In this document: positions 37,293 through 47,972 of the stretch, piece by piece
Numbering within the stretch: position 1 is the first letter of the stretch
Layout of the letters: the number at the start of each line of letters is the position of its first letter
Assembly (NCBI GenBank): GCA_946902985.2
Contig: OX336388.2
Location: 1,216,292,609 to 1,216,356,608, forward strand
Source of the DNA: Meconema thalassinum
Taxonomy: Eukaryota > Arthropoda > Insecta > Orthoptera > Tettigoniidae
Reading direction: 5' to 3'
Length of the DNA stretch: 64,000 nucleotides
Made by a program: the position numbers and the translations under genes
The notes under the pieces: generated by a model
Seen by the model: only the letters and a program-made list of their open reading frames with translations
Told to the model about the DNA's origin: nothing
Database searches by the model: none

Positions 37293-37484
37293 CTTTAGAA
37301 CAGAAACGAGTCAAGCAGCGTCCCTTGAAACCTTTCTGCACTAAACACAATTTTTAACATAATGTCTTACTGTATTAACAGGCGGAACTTGACTTTTCTG
37401 CACTAAAACATGCCGAACGTGTTCCCACAAATAACTCATTTTGTCATATTTTGTCACTTGACCCCTTTCTGAAATAAACGATTC

Positions 37485-37543
37485 GTTAACTCCTACCCTA
37501 TTACCATACCCATTCAATTTGTAAAACAATGCATTCACATTGT
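37485..37543 (+). repeat. 59-bp direct duplication, right copy
   Basis: Identical to 26437-26495 and directly next to the right inverted end of the Sola-like element. Confidence 0.9.
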
Positions 37544-37995
37544 AGAGCTCTCCCTACATTTAGGGAAGCTAATACACTAAATTGCAAGCCCTGCAGTAAA
37601 CCATCACATTTATCATAATTCGCCTGTTTGTTTATTATTTCATTGCACACAGCCTGGTCCCCTTTCCACACATTGTAATTTACTGGCTCACTTATAAATC
37701 GCTGCGTAGGCGCTACCAATTTGTTTACCGCCATTGACATTGCCCTTTAATCAAGCTACGTGCGTACACTCTGTTATACTGCGCTATCAGCAATCCGTTA
37801 GTTTTGCCCGGCGCACGCGCCATGTCACCCCCCCCCCCCCCCCCCTTATTAGATCGCTAATTCATAGAGCTTCGCCCACTTCCGCGATCCCTTCAGATTC
37901 TCTGCCCCTCGCGGAGAGACTGACAGCTTAAATCACCCTTCATACGCCCCCCTTCACACACACTCCCTAGTTCTACCCTCCCAAAGTGTAAAACA
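37485..37995 (+). repeat. 3' LTR of LTR-1, right part
   Basis: Matches about 2166-2674. A run of about 18 C's at about 37829-37846 replaces the shorter C run of the 5' LTR, and a few small deletions are visible. It ends at GTAAAACA followed by the ATAG TSD. Confidence 0.9.
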
Positions 37996-38873
37996 ATAGT
38001 GTGCAGTTAAACTCAAATATTTTGTAACCAGAACAATAATAATAGCAAGCTATCGAATTATTACCAATCATGCCTTACCTACACATGCTTCTTTACGTTC
38101 ACTGTAGAAATGTGACAGCTCTGTATTATTTCTTCACCTGTGCACACTTTACATCCGATTTTAAGAAATTCAATATACCAGCACATGATGGCTACATAGG
38201 AACAACTCTAGACACAAACACGTTTTAACTTCAATCTCACCTGGGATGATTTTAACAAGACATTTGGCGCACAACATAAAATATGGCAGAGATTCCTCTC
38301 CCTCCCAAAATCTTGTAAACAAGTCGGAAGTAATAAAATGTTGCATTGTTCTCAGGCTCTCTAGTAGAAAATGTGTTTCGGAGAATTAACTACAAAAACA
38401 TGTCTGAAATATAGCTCTTACTTGAGGTATTTGGCTCATTTTTTTTTTTTACCAAGAATGGTTCATAAACCCTGATTGAGGGCCAGACCAAATCTCTTGC
38501 AGACCTTTATATACTGTAAGCTGGGTGTGGATCACAGAAAATTGTGGGAAGTTTTCTATTCCATTCTCAGGCCTCCAAGTAAATGATCGAAGAGACATGT
38601 CAGAGTTCGGGACGTTCATGCTACCAATGCGTGGAACAGATAGGCACTATCATAAATTCACGTTTCGTTTAGGGTTATTGTTTGCATCGAGTATAGAGAT
38701 GGGCTGGTTCATAATGGTAAGTTGTTGATCCAGTCCCACATGCTATTCACAAGTGATTGCTTCATCATGAATAAGTAACTAGCATTTTTGTTACTTCATT
38801 ACCCTCTCGTTACCATAAAAGTAATTGTTACTAGTAACGGCATTACTAGCAACTCCCCAACCCTGGTGATAAG

Positions 38874-39457
38874 ACTTCTGAGAACTGGCATACACGTAGG
38901 CCCAGCAGCATCCTCTCTTGTGTGACTGGAAAGGTCAATCAGTGATGAGCTGCCAGATGAAGTGGAAACATGAAAGTGAGTGCATTGGCATGCGAGTTGG
39001 GAGGAAACGATCAGTCTCCGGGAAACAAGTTTGTCATACAGTGACATTTCAGCTTGTCCAGAGCATGCTGCTATGACTCATATTTGTGGAACCAGTGGAT
39101 CATATGAAGTGCCATGTAGGTACTAGGACTACGCAATGTGATCACACATAGCATGACCCCCTTCTTGTCCGCATGGCCATAACAGACCATACTGATTCAT
39201 CCACAGTGAACCTGGCTGTGTTCATGGTTTCCCGACACTGTCTGCTGCAAGTTGGACTGGTGAAACGCATGACATCATGTCGGCATCCATTGTCCAGGAA
39301 CTACAAATGCCTCAGACCTCATATAAACACCGTCACTGGCAAGCCAAATGGCAAAATGTAAATATTTTAGACAAGTTCCACTTGGCCTGTCCTGCAGTGA
39401 TGGCTGCATAGCATTAGTCTAAAAGTGATACCTCGTAAGTCAAGTATTGGCCATATT
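38874..39457. other. Flanking sequence right of the stack, nothing recognised
   Basis: Single-copy-looking DNA between the hAT TSD and a foldback hairpin. Short ORFs only. It may be host sequence. Confidence 0.4.
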
Positions 39458-39626
39458 GAGAATTGCTTGTTAAAATTTGTGGCAAAAAATACTTTAACTT
39501 CCTAGAGTAACCTCGTAAGTCACAAAAATAAATATCTGAGGGAAATTTATTATTTAAGACTTATGAGGCTACTCTAGGAAAGTAAAGCTATTTTTGCCAC
39601 AAATTTTAATAAGCAATTCTCACCGA
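39458..39626. repeat. Foldback hairpin / MITE of about 170 bp
   Basis: The left arm 39458-39524 (gagaattgcttgttaaaatt, then TTGTGGCAAAAAATA) is the near-perfect inverse of 39555-39623. The loop is an AT-rich stretch of about 30 bp. The arms would fold into one long hairpin. It ends four to five bases before the mariner TA. Confidence 0.75.
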
Positions 39627-40673
39627 GTATACAGGGTCTTTCATATAAAATAAGAGCGCCAAGCGGCGGCTTTGTTATCCGCTGGTGCGGTCACCTTGGC
39701 CGAGCTTGTGGCGCGCCAAGGCCCCCTGATTTAAGCGTGTGTACAATCCTATATGATACGCTACAGATGCAGCGGCCTTGCTAGCGTGTGTACAATGCTG
39801 CAATCTTACTTTAGTTAGTTATTGTTTTAAGGGGCGGAACTACGAGGTCATCTGCCCCCTCTATACAAATTTAGAATGAAATTTAAAATTTAGAGGTGGA
39901 AAGACCGAAAATTTATAAAACAAAAACAAAAACTAATAATTATAAAAATAACTAAAATTTACGGAAAAACAATAATTCATCATTCAAATCGAGTCTTACC
40001 TTATAAAAGATGTTGGAAGTGTCGTCCTTCCTGGGTTATACAGGCATTGTATCTGGAAACCACATTCTGGCTGACGCGAGTGAGTTCTGCCACTGTAATG
40101 TTTCTGATTTCCAGCGTAATGTTTTCTTTCAGTTCCTCCAAAGTGTGAGGATTTGTTCGATACACTTGTTCTTTCAATTTATCCCACAAGTAAAAATCAC
40201 ACACTGTTAGATCTGGAGAACGAGGGGGAAATAGACCAACACTGATCACTCTGTCTGCAAACACTTCCGAAATTGTAAGAAGGGAATCTTTTGCTGTATG
40301 AGCAGGGGCTGAATCTTGTTGAAACCACCCTCGCGATTTTTCTTCTTCCGTTAACTGATTGGAGAACGGACTCAAAATATTATCTTGGTACCTCTCTGCA
40401 TTTACTGTCGCCTCGAAAAAAATTGGCCCTATTATTCTTCCGGCACGAACAGCACACCAAACTTCCTATCATAAAGAGGGACTTCATAAACATCATTAGG
40501 GTTTTCCGCACACCAATAGCGAGAGTTATGACTGTTTACACGCCCATTAAGGTGAAACCAGGCCTCATCCGAAAGGAACACAAGCTGTGGGTCAAATAAA
40601 CGATTATTCAATGATGCAAGATACCACTCACAATATCTCCCTCTTGTGGCTGGATCAGCAGGTTTTAAACATT

Positions 40674-41374
40674 CAGGCGCGGATTCAAGGGGGGGTCACG
40701 GGGGTCATGACACCCCCCTCCCCCCAAACGGAGAACAAATTTTTTGCAAACTCTAAAAACGAAAACACAATAACCAGACAAATAAAACTTAACGAATTTT
40801 TACTGAACAACAGGTTTTTTCTTCACATTATTCAATGCTGAAAATATCTTTATTGCAATTATTATGTTCTGTTACAACTGTACATATTTACAACTTCATA
40901 CCTTTTATATAAAAACGATTATTTATATAACAAAATCAACTCGCCTATTGTGTTTAGCAATCCTTGTGATTACCGAATCGATGTCTATATAGAGATGTCA
41001 CGATGAATGTGCAGCAATGCACGGATAGGAATTTGGGACTTTTTTCGCACCAAAAAATTTTGCCGACGTCCAAACTGCAAGCTTGGTTGGCAATTTAAAC
41101 TGTGACTTTCTCCCTTTGTCGGTACCAACTCGACTTGCCGAAACTGTAGCGTACCTTGATACTTTTCTCGAAGCTCGATGCCGTTGCAATTTGTACGCAT
41201 ATTTTTGGAGCGCTAGACGCATCAAATTTCTATCCATGTAGCTTGCAAAAAAATTGGTCTGGTTTTGTACGTTTGGTTATTTTGTGATTGCGTTGTTAGT
41301 GATACCATTTTTCTTAACAATTTCGATTCTGTGACCCCCCGCTCCCCCAAAGCCAAACTCTAGATCCGCGCCTG
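40674..41374. mobile_element. hAT-type MITE, about 0.7 kb
   Basis: Ends are CAGGCGCGGATTCAAG and, inverted, CAGGCGCGGATCTAGA, with a C/G-rich GGGGGTCA stretch inside. The flanks carry an imperfect 8-9-bp duplication (TTAAACATT / TAAAACATT). Only short ORFs are present and no transposase is recognised. It splits the mariner gene. Confidence 0.7.
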
Positions 41375-41445
41375 TAAAACATTGGGCCCGTGTAAACTTG
41401 TACGGTTTGATATGTAACAGCTTTGTAGCTCTGTATTGAGCCCAC

Positions 41446-43612
41446 CTGAGCTCATGCTGATTTTTAGTTATAACATGGAATACTACAACCATGAATCACT
41501 GAACGCACTCCGGTCAGGATAATTTTTGACTTCGTTTGGAAGCTTGAGAAGAATTAATCATGATCGCAGATGTTTATCTACGATGTGAATCTTTGAGAAA
41601 TATCATTATCCGTAATTCTGCATTTTTAGCAAGGTCAACATGGTAATATTTAGAGTAATTTAAAGGTATTTGCATCGCAGAAACGCGAGGAAGAAGGAAG
41701 TAGTTGCTAACTGACTTCGGCGGTATTCGAAGCCGGAACACGCCATGCAGGAAGGAAGGACAATCCCATGTGCGCTTGAGCCGCACGGAAGTGTATTCTA
41801 ATAAGTCCGGTCGAGTGACCGAGGCACATTTTTGGTTGTTAGAAGACTAAGCAAGTCTCATCAAAGGATTGATAAAGCATCATAAAGTTTATCAGCACCG
41901 CAGTGCTTGTGAAATTGTGTTCGACGGAATAATAATCACGATAAGGTGATATTTATAAAAACGAGTGATTTAGTGATTTTTTGTACGCCCAGTACATGTG
42001 TAACGAGACACCACATGGTGGAATGTGGGTCGTGAAAATTCGTCAAAGTGTAAAACTAAAGCACAATTCAACAGTATTGATTGCTGTAAAAGTTGTGCTA
42101 ATGTCAGAGAAATACGCTGTGCAAAGGCGAATCTCACCCAGATATTCAAATGATTGTGTTATAACATGTGCAATAGAATCTGTGAATGATAGCTTCAGTG
42201 AAGCAGGCACATGGCCAATTATTTTCTCAAGCCTACACAATTTAAAGCCAGTATTGCTAGATAAATTATCATCAGTGATAAAAGCAGTGCTTTTCTAACT
42301 TATTCACCATTTTCAACAAGAACGTCAAGAATGTTTGACTGTGACGATATGCTAATTTACACCTGTACCACGAGGAACGAGATGATGACGTAAATATCCT
42401 AATGGAGGAGCCATTGATCATCTAACACCAGTAATATGGAAGCCGATAGGAGAATTAAAATTACGCAAACCATGGCCGAGGAAAATATTACTACAGACTG
42501 GGAACATAAGGATTTACCCATTAAATTGAAGCCTGGGATGTTTCCTTGTGAGAAATATGGTGCCGTGAGTTTTCGTTAATTTCTACTTGTATTTGGTTAT
42601 GGTTTCGGGGGTGGATTAGTTGTAGTCAACCGTTTAGATATAACAGTCATTTAGGTAGGTTTTGTATTTTCTTGTAGACGCCGCTGACGGCATACTTTTC
42701 ACTTTTCATAAGCTTCCACATTTTTGGTAGAAAGCTTATGTCTAGAGTTAGCCACCTCAGAGGGGGGGGGGGGCAATTACATGTTATAATTTTGTATAGT
42801 CCACAGAATGGACATCAGCTTAGAAGGAGCAATGATTTATTTGATGTAACCAGCTCAAAGTATTATTATTCATTTTTGGTAACTTAGAGACCCCATTATT
42901 TAAAAGTATGAATACGCCACTGTTAGTCGGTCGTATCGGTTCGATGCTGTAAGGGTTACGCATCTACCATTTTCATGTAAATACATTTTGAAGGTCTTAG
43001 AACCTAGATTCAAGGTGAATCATGTGAGAAAATGGGAGTGGCTGTCGTCAAAGCACTCGTAAACCGACCATTCAACGTTAAATCGTATCATTTACAATAA
43101 TAAGCCAGGAGAATGGTGTTGTTAGGAACATTTAGTTACTTTGAGTGCACTGCGCACGTTATTTTTGGAGAATTTGTTTTTGTGACATAGTGGAGTATCT
43201 TTTTAAAGTCTTTGCAAGTGACACATCTTTCTGTTGCTACGCTTTGCCAAGCTGTGACCCAGCCTATGTTTAAACTTCATTTTTCAAGGCGTTACGAGGC
43301 CTTGTTGTCCAGATAGTAATGACATTGTATTATAATGTGTAAGAGATGAGAACAATAGACCTTTTAGAGTGCGTTACACTAGTTTTCATAAATGATTCTG
43401 ATAGACTTTGATACGCAGTGAAGCGTGATGAATAACATTCGAGTTTCGTGAGAATGACAGCTAGCGATGCTCAAGGTTATTTTACTGTTACTTGCAGAGC
43501 AGCGAACTGGATTCTCAGGCGAGACAATGGACACACGACAGTACTCTTTTGTTTCTGCTAGTCAGATTATTTTTATCGAGCCGTTCTTGGAGCTCGGTTG
43601 GAATGTCCAATT
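41446..43612. other. Left part of the 8.8-kb insert in the mariner
   Basis: No recognised protein. The plus-strand stretch 42436-42563 reads as a 43-codon ATG-initiated frame that runs into GTGAGT and could be a small first exon. There is no supporting downstream exon. A 105-codon ORF at 41981-42298 has no known domain. A G run lies near 42762-42773. Confidence 0.4.
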
Positions 43613-43617
43613 GTATC

Positions 43618-43821
43618 TGTTAGTTTTAATGTAAAACTTTATTTATCAAGTGAGAAATACAATACAAAATACAAATCATCTTTTGAGATGCTTGTCACAT
43701 GTCACGCGAACACGCACAGACTTTGCACTGACTCGTCTTTTTTTTCTTTTTCTCTTCTTTATTGTACATGTCTATTTCACCAGGTGGCGCTACTGTGCTA
43801 TTTTTCTTTCAAATATTAACA
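43618..43821 (-). repeat. Copia 3' LTR
   Basis: 204-bp direct repeat with TG...CA ends. It carries a 5-bp extra 'ctttt' relative to the other LTR. Confidence 0.95.
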
Positions 43822-43891
43822 CTTCCTCCAAAGAAAAATCAAATACAAATAAAAAAATAAACAAGTTGAACTATTGAACACTTTTCAGCCT

Positions 43892-46800
43892 CTAAGATGT
43901 CATCTTCTGCACGCCAATCCTCTCACGCAGCATCTCGAATCTGACCCTCTCCAGAGGTTTAGTTAGAAGATCAGCTAATTGATTGGTCCCGTCGATGTGC
44001 TCCAGCTCAAGGTCTCCGTCCAAAAATCTTTCCCTCACATAGAAATGACGTACCTCAATATGCTTCGATTTTCGATGGTACTCCGGATTTTTAGCCAATT
44101 TAACTGCACCAGCATTGTCGATGTAAAGCGTTGGAGGTTTGTCAGCAGTTCCCAGTAATTCAGAAAACAGTCTTTTCAGCCAAATCAACTCCTTTGCTCC
44201 TTCACTTGCAGACACAATTTCAGCTTCAGTTGTCGATGTTGACACAGACTTCTGTAACTGACTTCTCCACGATACAGCTCCATGATTGTAGATCGAAATG
44301 ACACCCGTCGTTGAACGTCTCGTCCTCTTGTCACCGGCGTAGTCAGCATCACTGTAGACCTTCAAAACGTCCTCTTTCCTATAGACGATTCCATGGTTCA
44401 CTGTGCTCTTTAAATATCGAAATATCCGTTTCACTTGACTCCAGTCTTGAACTGTAGGATTCTCCATGGCTCGAGCAGCTTTGTTGACCGCGAATGCGAT
44501 ATCTGGACGAGTAGCAGTAGTCAGGTACATCAAGGATCCCACCGCCTCACGATAAGGAACCCTGGCCGAAACCTTTTCTCCGTCTTCACTTTCTTCGCGT
44601 CCAACTGGGGTAGACACTCCATTTGACTCGGCCATCCCAAATTTTTCTAGGATTTTCCTCGTGTAATCCTCTTGACTGATTGCAATTGATCCATCATGGT
44701 TTTCTTGTATCTTCATGCCCAGGAAATTGTTGAGAGATCCTCTGGTCGTGTGAAATTCCTGCTGAAGTTTTTCCATGAACTGCTCGATGTCTTCTTCATT
44801 GCCAATTACCAGACCATCATCCACAAAGATTACAACAGCCAACCACTTTCCATTTTTGTTGCTGTAAAAGAGACAAGGATCAGCTTTGCTGTTTTTGAAT
44901 CCAGCTTTCTCCATGAATTTCTTGAAACGCTTGTTCCAGCAGCGTGGAGCCTGTTTTAAACCATATAAGCTTCTCTTTAGATGACACACTCGGCCAGTAC
45001 CGTCCTGATGACCTTCTGGCTGTTCCATGAACACATCTTCTTCAAGCTCGCCGTTCAAGAAGGCCGTCTTGACATCAAATTGACCAAGTTTCATCTCCTT
45101 TTCAACAGCTACTGCCAACAGAGCTCGAATGGTATCATACCGTGCAACAGGGCTGAATGTTTCTTCATAATCGATTCCTTGCTGTTGCGCATAGCCTTTG
45201 GCTACCAATCGTGCCTTGAAGCGAACTTCTCCACTGTCCGTTGTCTTCTGTCGAAGAACCCACCGATTTTTCAGGACCCGTGTACCATTTGGACGCTCAA
45301 CCAATTTCCAGGTATCATTTTCCTTTAAGGACTCCAATTCTTCATTAATTGCTTTCAGCCACTGATTTTTATCACTAGACTGCAGCACTTCAGAGTATGA
45401 GTCAGGATTCTTTTCAGCGATAGATGGTCCAGCCATGTACATGTAATTTCCACTGATCATCCACGATGGCTTCTTACTTTCACGTTTGCTTTTCCTTCTT
45501 TCTTCAGTCTCTCCTTCTTCCTCATCTTCGCTTCCTCCGGAACTGGATGCCGAAGCAAAATCTTCAATTTCGCTTAAGTTCTCATCTGACTCTGACCTCC
45601 TCTGTAGGCCTACATCAGACGATGAATTAGACTGATTCCTCTCCACACGTTCTTCAAGCGTGACTTCAACCTTTCCGGCGTTGGCGCGCAGATTGCAGAC
45701 AACTTCAGGTTTGAATTTCACATCATGGCTTAGAACAACCTTTCCCTGAGTTGGAATCCAGACTCTAAATCCATCCCTGTCGTTCACGTACCCAACCAGA
45801 TGTCCAAAAACAGCTTTGTCGTCGAACTTTGAGCGAAAATTCTTGTCGATATGCACGTAGCATTCTGTTCCGAAGATCTTCAGATGACTGAAACTTCCCA
45901 CTGGTCGTCCATACCACAATTCATAGGGAGATTTGTTTTCAATCGATGACTTCCCAGTGCGATTCAGGAGGTACACCGCAGTGTTGCAGGCTTCAGCCCA
46001 AAGTTTTTTCGTTAACTTGCTGGGATTCAGCATAGATTTTGCGCACTCCACAATCGTCCGATTTTCACGTTCCGCAACTCCGTTTTGTTGTGGTGTGTAT
46101 GGCGTAGTAATGCTTTGTTCTATGCCTCTGCTTGCTAGTAGTTCAGAAACCTTCTTGTTATCAAATTCTTTTCCTCCATCACACCTGAACAGCTTCACGA
46201 CGTGTCCATTTGTTTTGGCTTCATTCAGGAACTGTTCCAGAACGGTGTACACTTCACTTTTGTGCTTTAAAAAGAAAACTCGTCGAAACTTGCTGAAATC
46301 ATCCTTGAAACATACGTAGTAGCGTGCCTTTCCAAGAGATTCAGTAGACATTGGTCCATTCACATCGGCGTGGATTTGTTCACCGGTGGCTGTTGGTCGA
46401 TTCATTCGTGTCTTGAATGGCAGTCGATGCATTTTTCCCAGTGCACATCCATCGCAGAAATCCTCTTTACACATGTCTACATTGATGTTCATCTGCTTCA
46501 GTACATTCTTGACATGCGCTTTGTGTTGATGACCAAATCGTTCATGGTAGATCTGCAGTTTGTCCGACGATGTAGCTAAATTCACTTGAATGGGTTGCGC
46601 CGGTTTCACGACGCGCATGTCAAGTACATACAGACCATGAATCACACGTCCAGCCATCATCGCCTTTCCAGTAACCTTGTCTTCAATTCTAACAGTTAGG
46701 TCGTCAAGTCTTGCACAAAAACCTTTCCTTGCAGCAGCTTTCACAGAAAACAGATGAGCCATTGCATCGGGAACATACAAAACTTCAGTCATCTCAGCAC

Positions 46801-47083
46801 TTAACCAAGCGTTGTTCAGCCGCACTTGAATGTTTACAGTTCCTTTGCCGTGAGCTAGCATGCTCACACCTCGTTTTCCTAGCAAAATCTTCTCTGGAGC
46901 AGCAAACCTGACGTATGTTGTAAAATACTGTTTGTTCGCGGTGATGTGATTTGTGGCGCCACTGTCGCAGTACCACTCGTCGGCTTGAACAAAGTCGCCG
47001 TCTAACGCACTCATCGCATGTGTCAGAAACGAAGCATTGTTCTCCTTATTTTTGTTTCTAGTGTCACCCTCTTTCTTCTTCAC
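43892..47083 (-). CDS. pol: Copia pol: protease, integrase, RT, RNase H
   Basis: This 1,063-residue uninterrupted frame encodes all copia enzymes in the standard order. Protease has the D-S-G-A active site at residues 40-43. Integrase has the HERFGHQH / CDGCALGK zinc region and the DDE core (HADVNGP, RCDGGKEF, NGVAERENRT). RT has KARLVAKGY, FDVKTAFLNGEL and the FVDD active site at residues 753-756. RNase H has VYSDADYAGD, TTEAEIVSASEG and HIEVRHFYVRE. It has no internal stop. In copia elements pol is normally continuous with gag; here the two are in different frames because of a small deletion just upstream (see gag). The annotated Met is therefore not a natural start. Confidence 0.95.
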   Translation of the reverse strand: MKKKEGDTRNKNKENNASFLTHAMSALDGDFVQADEWYCDSGATNHITANKQYFTTYVRFAAPEKILLGKRGVSMLAHGKGTVNIQVRLNNAWLSAEMTEVLYVPDAMAHLFSVKAAARKGFCARLDDLTVRIEDKVTGKAMMAGRVIHGLYVLDMRVVKPAQPIQVNLATSSDKLQIYHERFGHQHKAHVKNVLKQMNINVDMCKEDFCDGCALGKMHRLPFKTRMNRPTATGEQIHADVNGPMSTESLGKARYYVCFKDDFSKFRRVFFLKHKSEVYTVLEQFLNEAKTNGHVVKLFRCDGGKEFDNKKVSELLASRGIEQSITTPYTPQQNGVAERENRTIVECAKSMLNPSKLTKKLWAEACNTAVYLLNRTGKSSIENKSPYELWYGRPVGSFSHLKIFGTECYVHIDKNFRSKFDDKAVFGHLVGYVNDRDGFRVWIPTQGKVVLSHDVKFKPEVVCNLRANAGKVEVTLEERVERNQSNSSSDVGLQRRSESDENLSEIEDFASASSSGGSEDEEEGETEERRKSKRESKKPSWMISGNYMYMAGPSIAEKNPDSYSEVLQSSDKNQWLKAINEELESLKENDTWKLVERPNGTRVLKNRWVLRQKTTDSGEVRFKARLVAKGYAQQQGIDYEETFSPVARYDTIRALLAVAVEKEMKLGQFDVKTAFLNGELEEDVFMEQPEGHQDGTGRVCHLKRSLYGLKQAPRCWNKRFKKFMEKAGFKNSKADPCLFYSNKNGKWLAVVIFVDDGLVIGNEEDIEQFMEKLQQEFHTTRGSLNNFLGMKIQENHDGSIAISQEDYTRKILEKFGMAESNGVSTPVGREESEDGEKVSARVPYREAVGSLMYLTTATRPDIAFAVNKAARAMENPTVQDWSQVKRIFRYLKSTVNHGIVYRKEDVLKVYSDADYAGDKRTRRSTTGVISIYNHGAVSWRSQLQKSVSTSTTEAEIVSASEGAKELIWLKRLFSELLGTADKPPTLYIDNAGAVKLAKNPEYHRKSKHIEVRHFYVRERFLDGDLELEHIDGTNQLADLLTKPLERVRFEMLRERIGVQKMTS

Positions 47084-47090
47084 TGGACAT

Positions 47091-47930
47091 TCACTTGCCC
47101 AATTCCTTACATTTGAAACATGGAAACTTCTGCTTTACTCGTTGAACATTTTTCTTCGACTTGTCATCAGCACTGCCTTTGCCACTGCCATACTGGGAAT
47201 GCTTCTTGGGAGCACTACGTACCACAAACGCAGTCGATTCCACGTTTCCTTGGTCACGCAGTTCAATCGTGCACAATTTTTCAATCAACAAGTTCACAGT
47301 TTGATTTTCCGTCGGAATCGTGTCCCACACATCCTTGAAATTATCATATTCTTTTCCCAGCGTGGATAAAATTCGACCGTTCAAAATCCTTTCAGATAAC
47401 GTGTTTTCGTTGTGCTTTTGTAGTTCGTCGTTCAGATCCTGATAAAGCTTCTGTAACTTCGCGACATGGGTGCTGATGTCCTCCTTGTCGTCACGTGTCA
47501 CTCGGAAGAATGACTCGATCAACATGTTCAGTCGCTGCGTACTGCTTCGTTCGAACCGTGCGCTCAATTTTGTCCAAATTTCACTGGCATTGGTGCACGT
47601 CAACACGAGCTCGGCAACAGATTTTCCTAGCGCACCTGCTAGCAAACTGGCCGCTTTCGCGTCTTCTTTCAACCACTGCTTATATGCCGCTTTTTGTTGC
47701 GCAGTTGCATCTGCCGGCAACACAGGACACTTTTTCGAACCATCAACAATATTTTCCAGTTCATACGACCGCAAAACCATCAACACATGCCATTTCCACT
47801 TTGCCCAGTCTTCAGGTCCTTCAAGTTTATCCACTTGAACTTTGTAGTCACTGCCGGCTGCCATTTTGAGGTTATCCTTACTCACAAAAAATACAGCACG
47901 TGTTCCACAGGCGCTCAGCTTCGGATCCAC
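47091..47930 (-). pseudogene. gag: Copia gag, frame broken at the zinc knuckle
   Basis: This 279-residue capsid-like protein has the copia gag (UBN2-type) pattern: KLEGPEDWAKWKWHV near the N-terminus, then EIWTKLSARFERS and THVAKLQKLYQDL. It would package the RNA in cytoplasmic particles. It ends inside the C-terminal CCHC zinc knuckle. The first two cysteines (CFKC) are present, then the frame hits a stop, and the last cysteine is found in the pol frame. A loss of about seven bases at 47093-47100 explains both the missing His and the change of frame. An alternative start is M23. Gag-pol fusion is therefore lost in this copy. Confidence 0.85.
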
Positions 47931-47957
47931 TCACGAGATAATACCATTTACACGTGG

Positions 47958-47972
47958 CCTGGGTCCATAACC
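47958..47972 (-). promoter_or_regulatory. Copia primer-binding site
   Basis: On the minus strand GGTTATGGACCCAGG follows the 5' LTR directly. It matches, with one change, the complement of the initiator tRNA-Met anticodon region used by copia-type elements (established for the family). Confidence 0.75.

Larger units (their letters stand above)
26496..37484 (-). mobile_element. Sola2-like DNA transposon with 35-bp inverted ends
   Basis: The ends at 26496-26530 and 37450-37484 are perfect 35-bp inverted repeats beginning GAATCGTTTATTTCAG. The interior encodes a spliced transposase of the DUF7869 type on the minus strand. Two younger insertions lie inside: a LINE in a transposase intron and a hAT element upstream of the gene (32538-37292). 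Without them the transposon is about 2.9 kb. The superfamily label rests on remembered protein motifs and is tentative. The 59-bp flanking duplication does not match the short TSD expected of Sola. Confidence 0.7.
1697..37995 (+). mobile_element. LTR-1: giant env-bearing LTR element, no visible gag/pol
   Basis: Two 978-bp LTRs (the second counted after removing its insertion) start TGTTGTACC and end in GTAAAACA. They are flanked by the 4-bp TSD ATAG (1693-1696 and 37996-37999). A primer-binding-like sequence follows the 5' LTR, and a decayed envelope gene lies on the same strand about 500 bp downstream. The rest of the body (4991-8069 and about 21950-25969) is A/C-rich and shows no reverse transcriptase, integrase or gag. 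The 36.3-kb span contains LTR-2 (8074-19462), a repeat block (about 19530-21900) and the Sola-like element in the 3' LTR (26496-37484). TSD length and the envelope suggest the Ty3/gypsy (errantivirus-like) group. This copy looks like a non-autonomous derivative. Confidence 0.85.
1483..38865. mobile_element. Non-autonomous hAT element, split by LTR-1
   Basis: The left end begins CAGGGTTGGGTAAGTTGC and the right end is an imperfect inverse, GCAACTCCCCAACCCTG. Both are flanked by the same 8 bp, GTGATAAG (1475-1482 and 38866-38873). An 8-bp TSD and CAGGGTTGG-type ends are hallmarks of the hAT superfamily. Without the LTR element inserted at 1697-37995 the hAT element is only about 1.1 kb (1483-1696 plus 38000-38865). 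It has no transposase ORF, so it would depend on a transposase supplied elsewhere. It is the outermost and therefore oldest insertion of the stack. Confidence 0.8.

Noticed and set aside
41981..42298. 105-residue plus-strand ORF as a real gene
   Set aside because: No domain, no supporting splice context and average composition; not distinguishable from chance.
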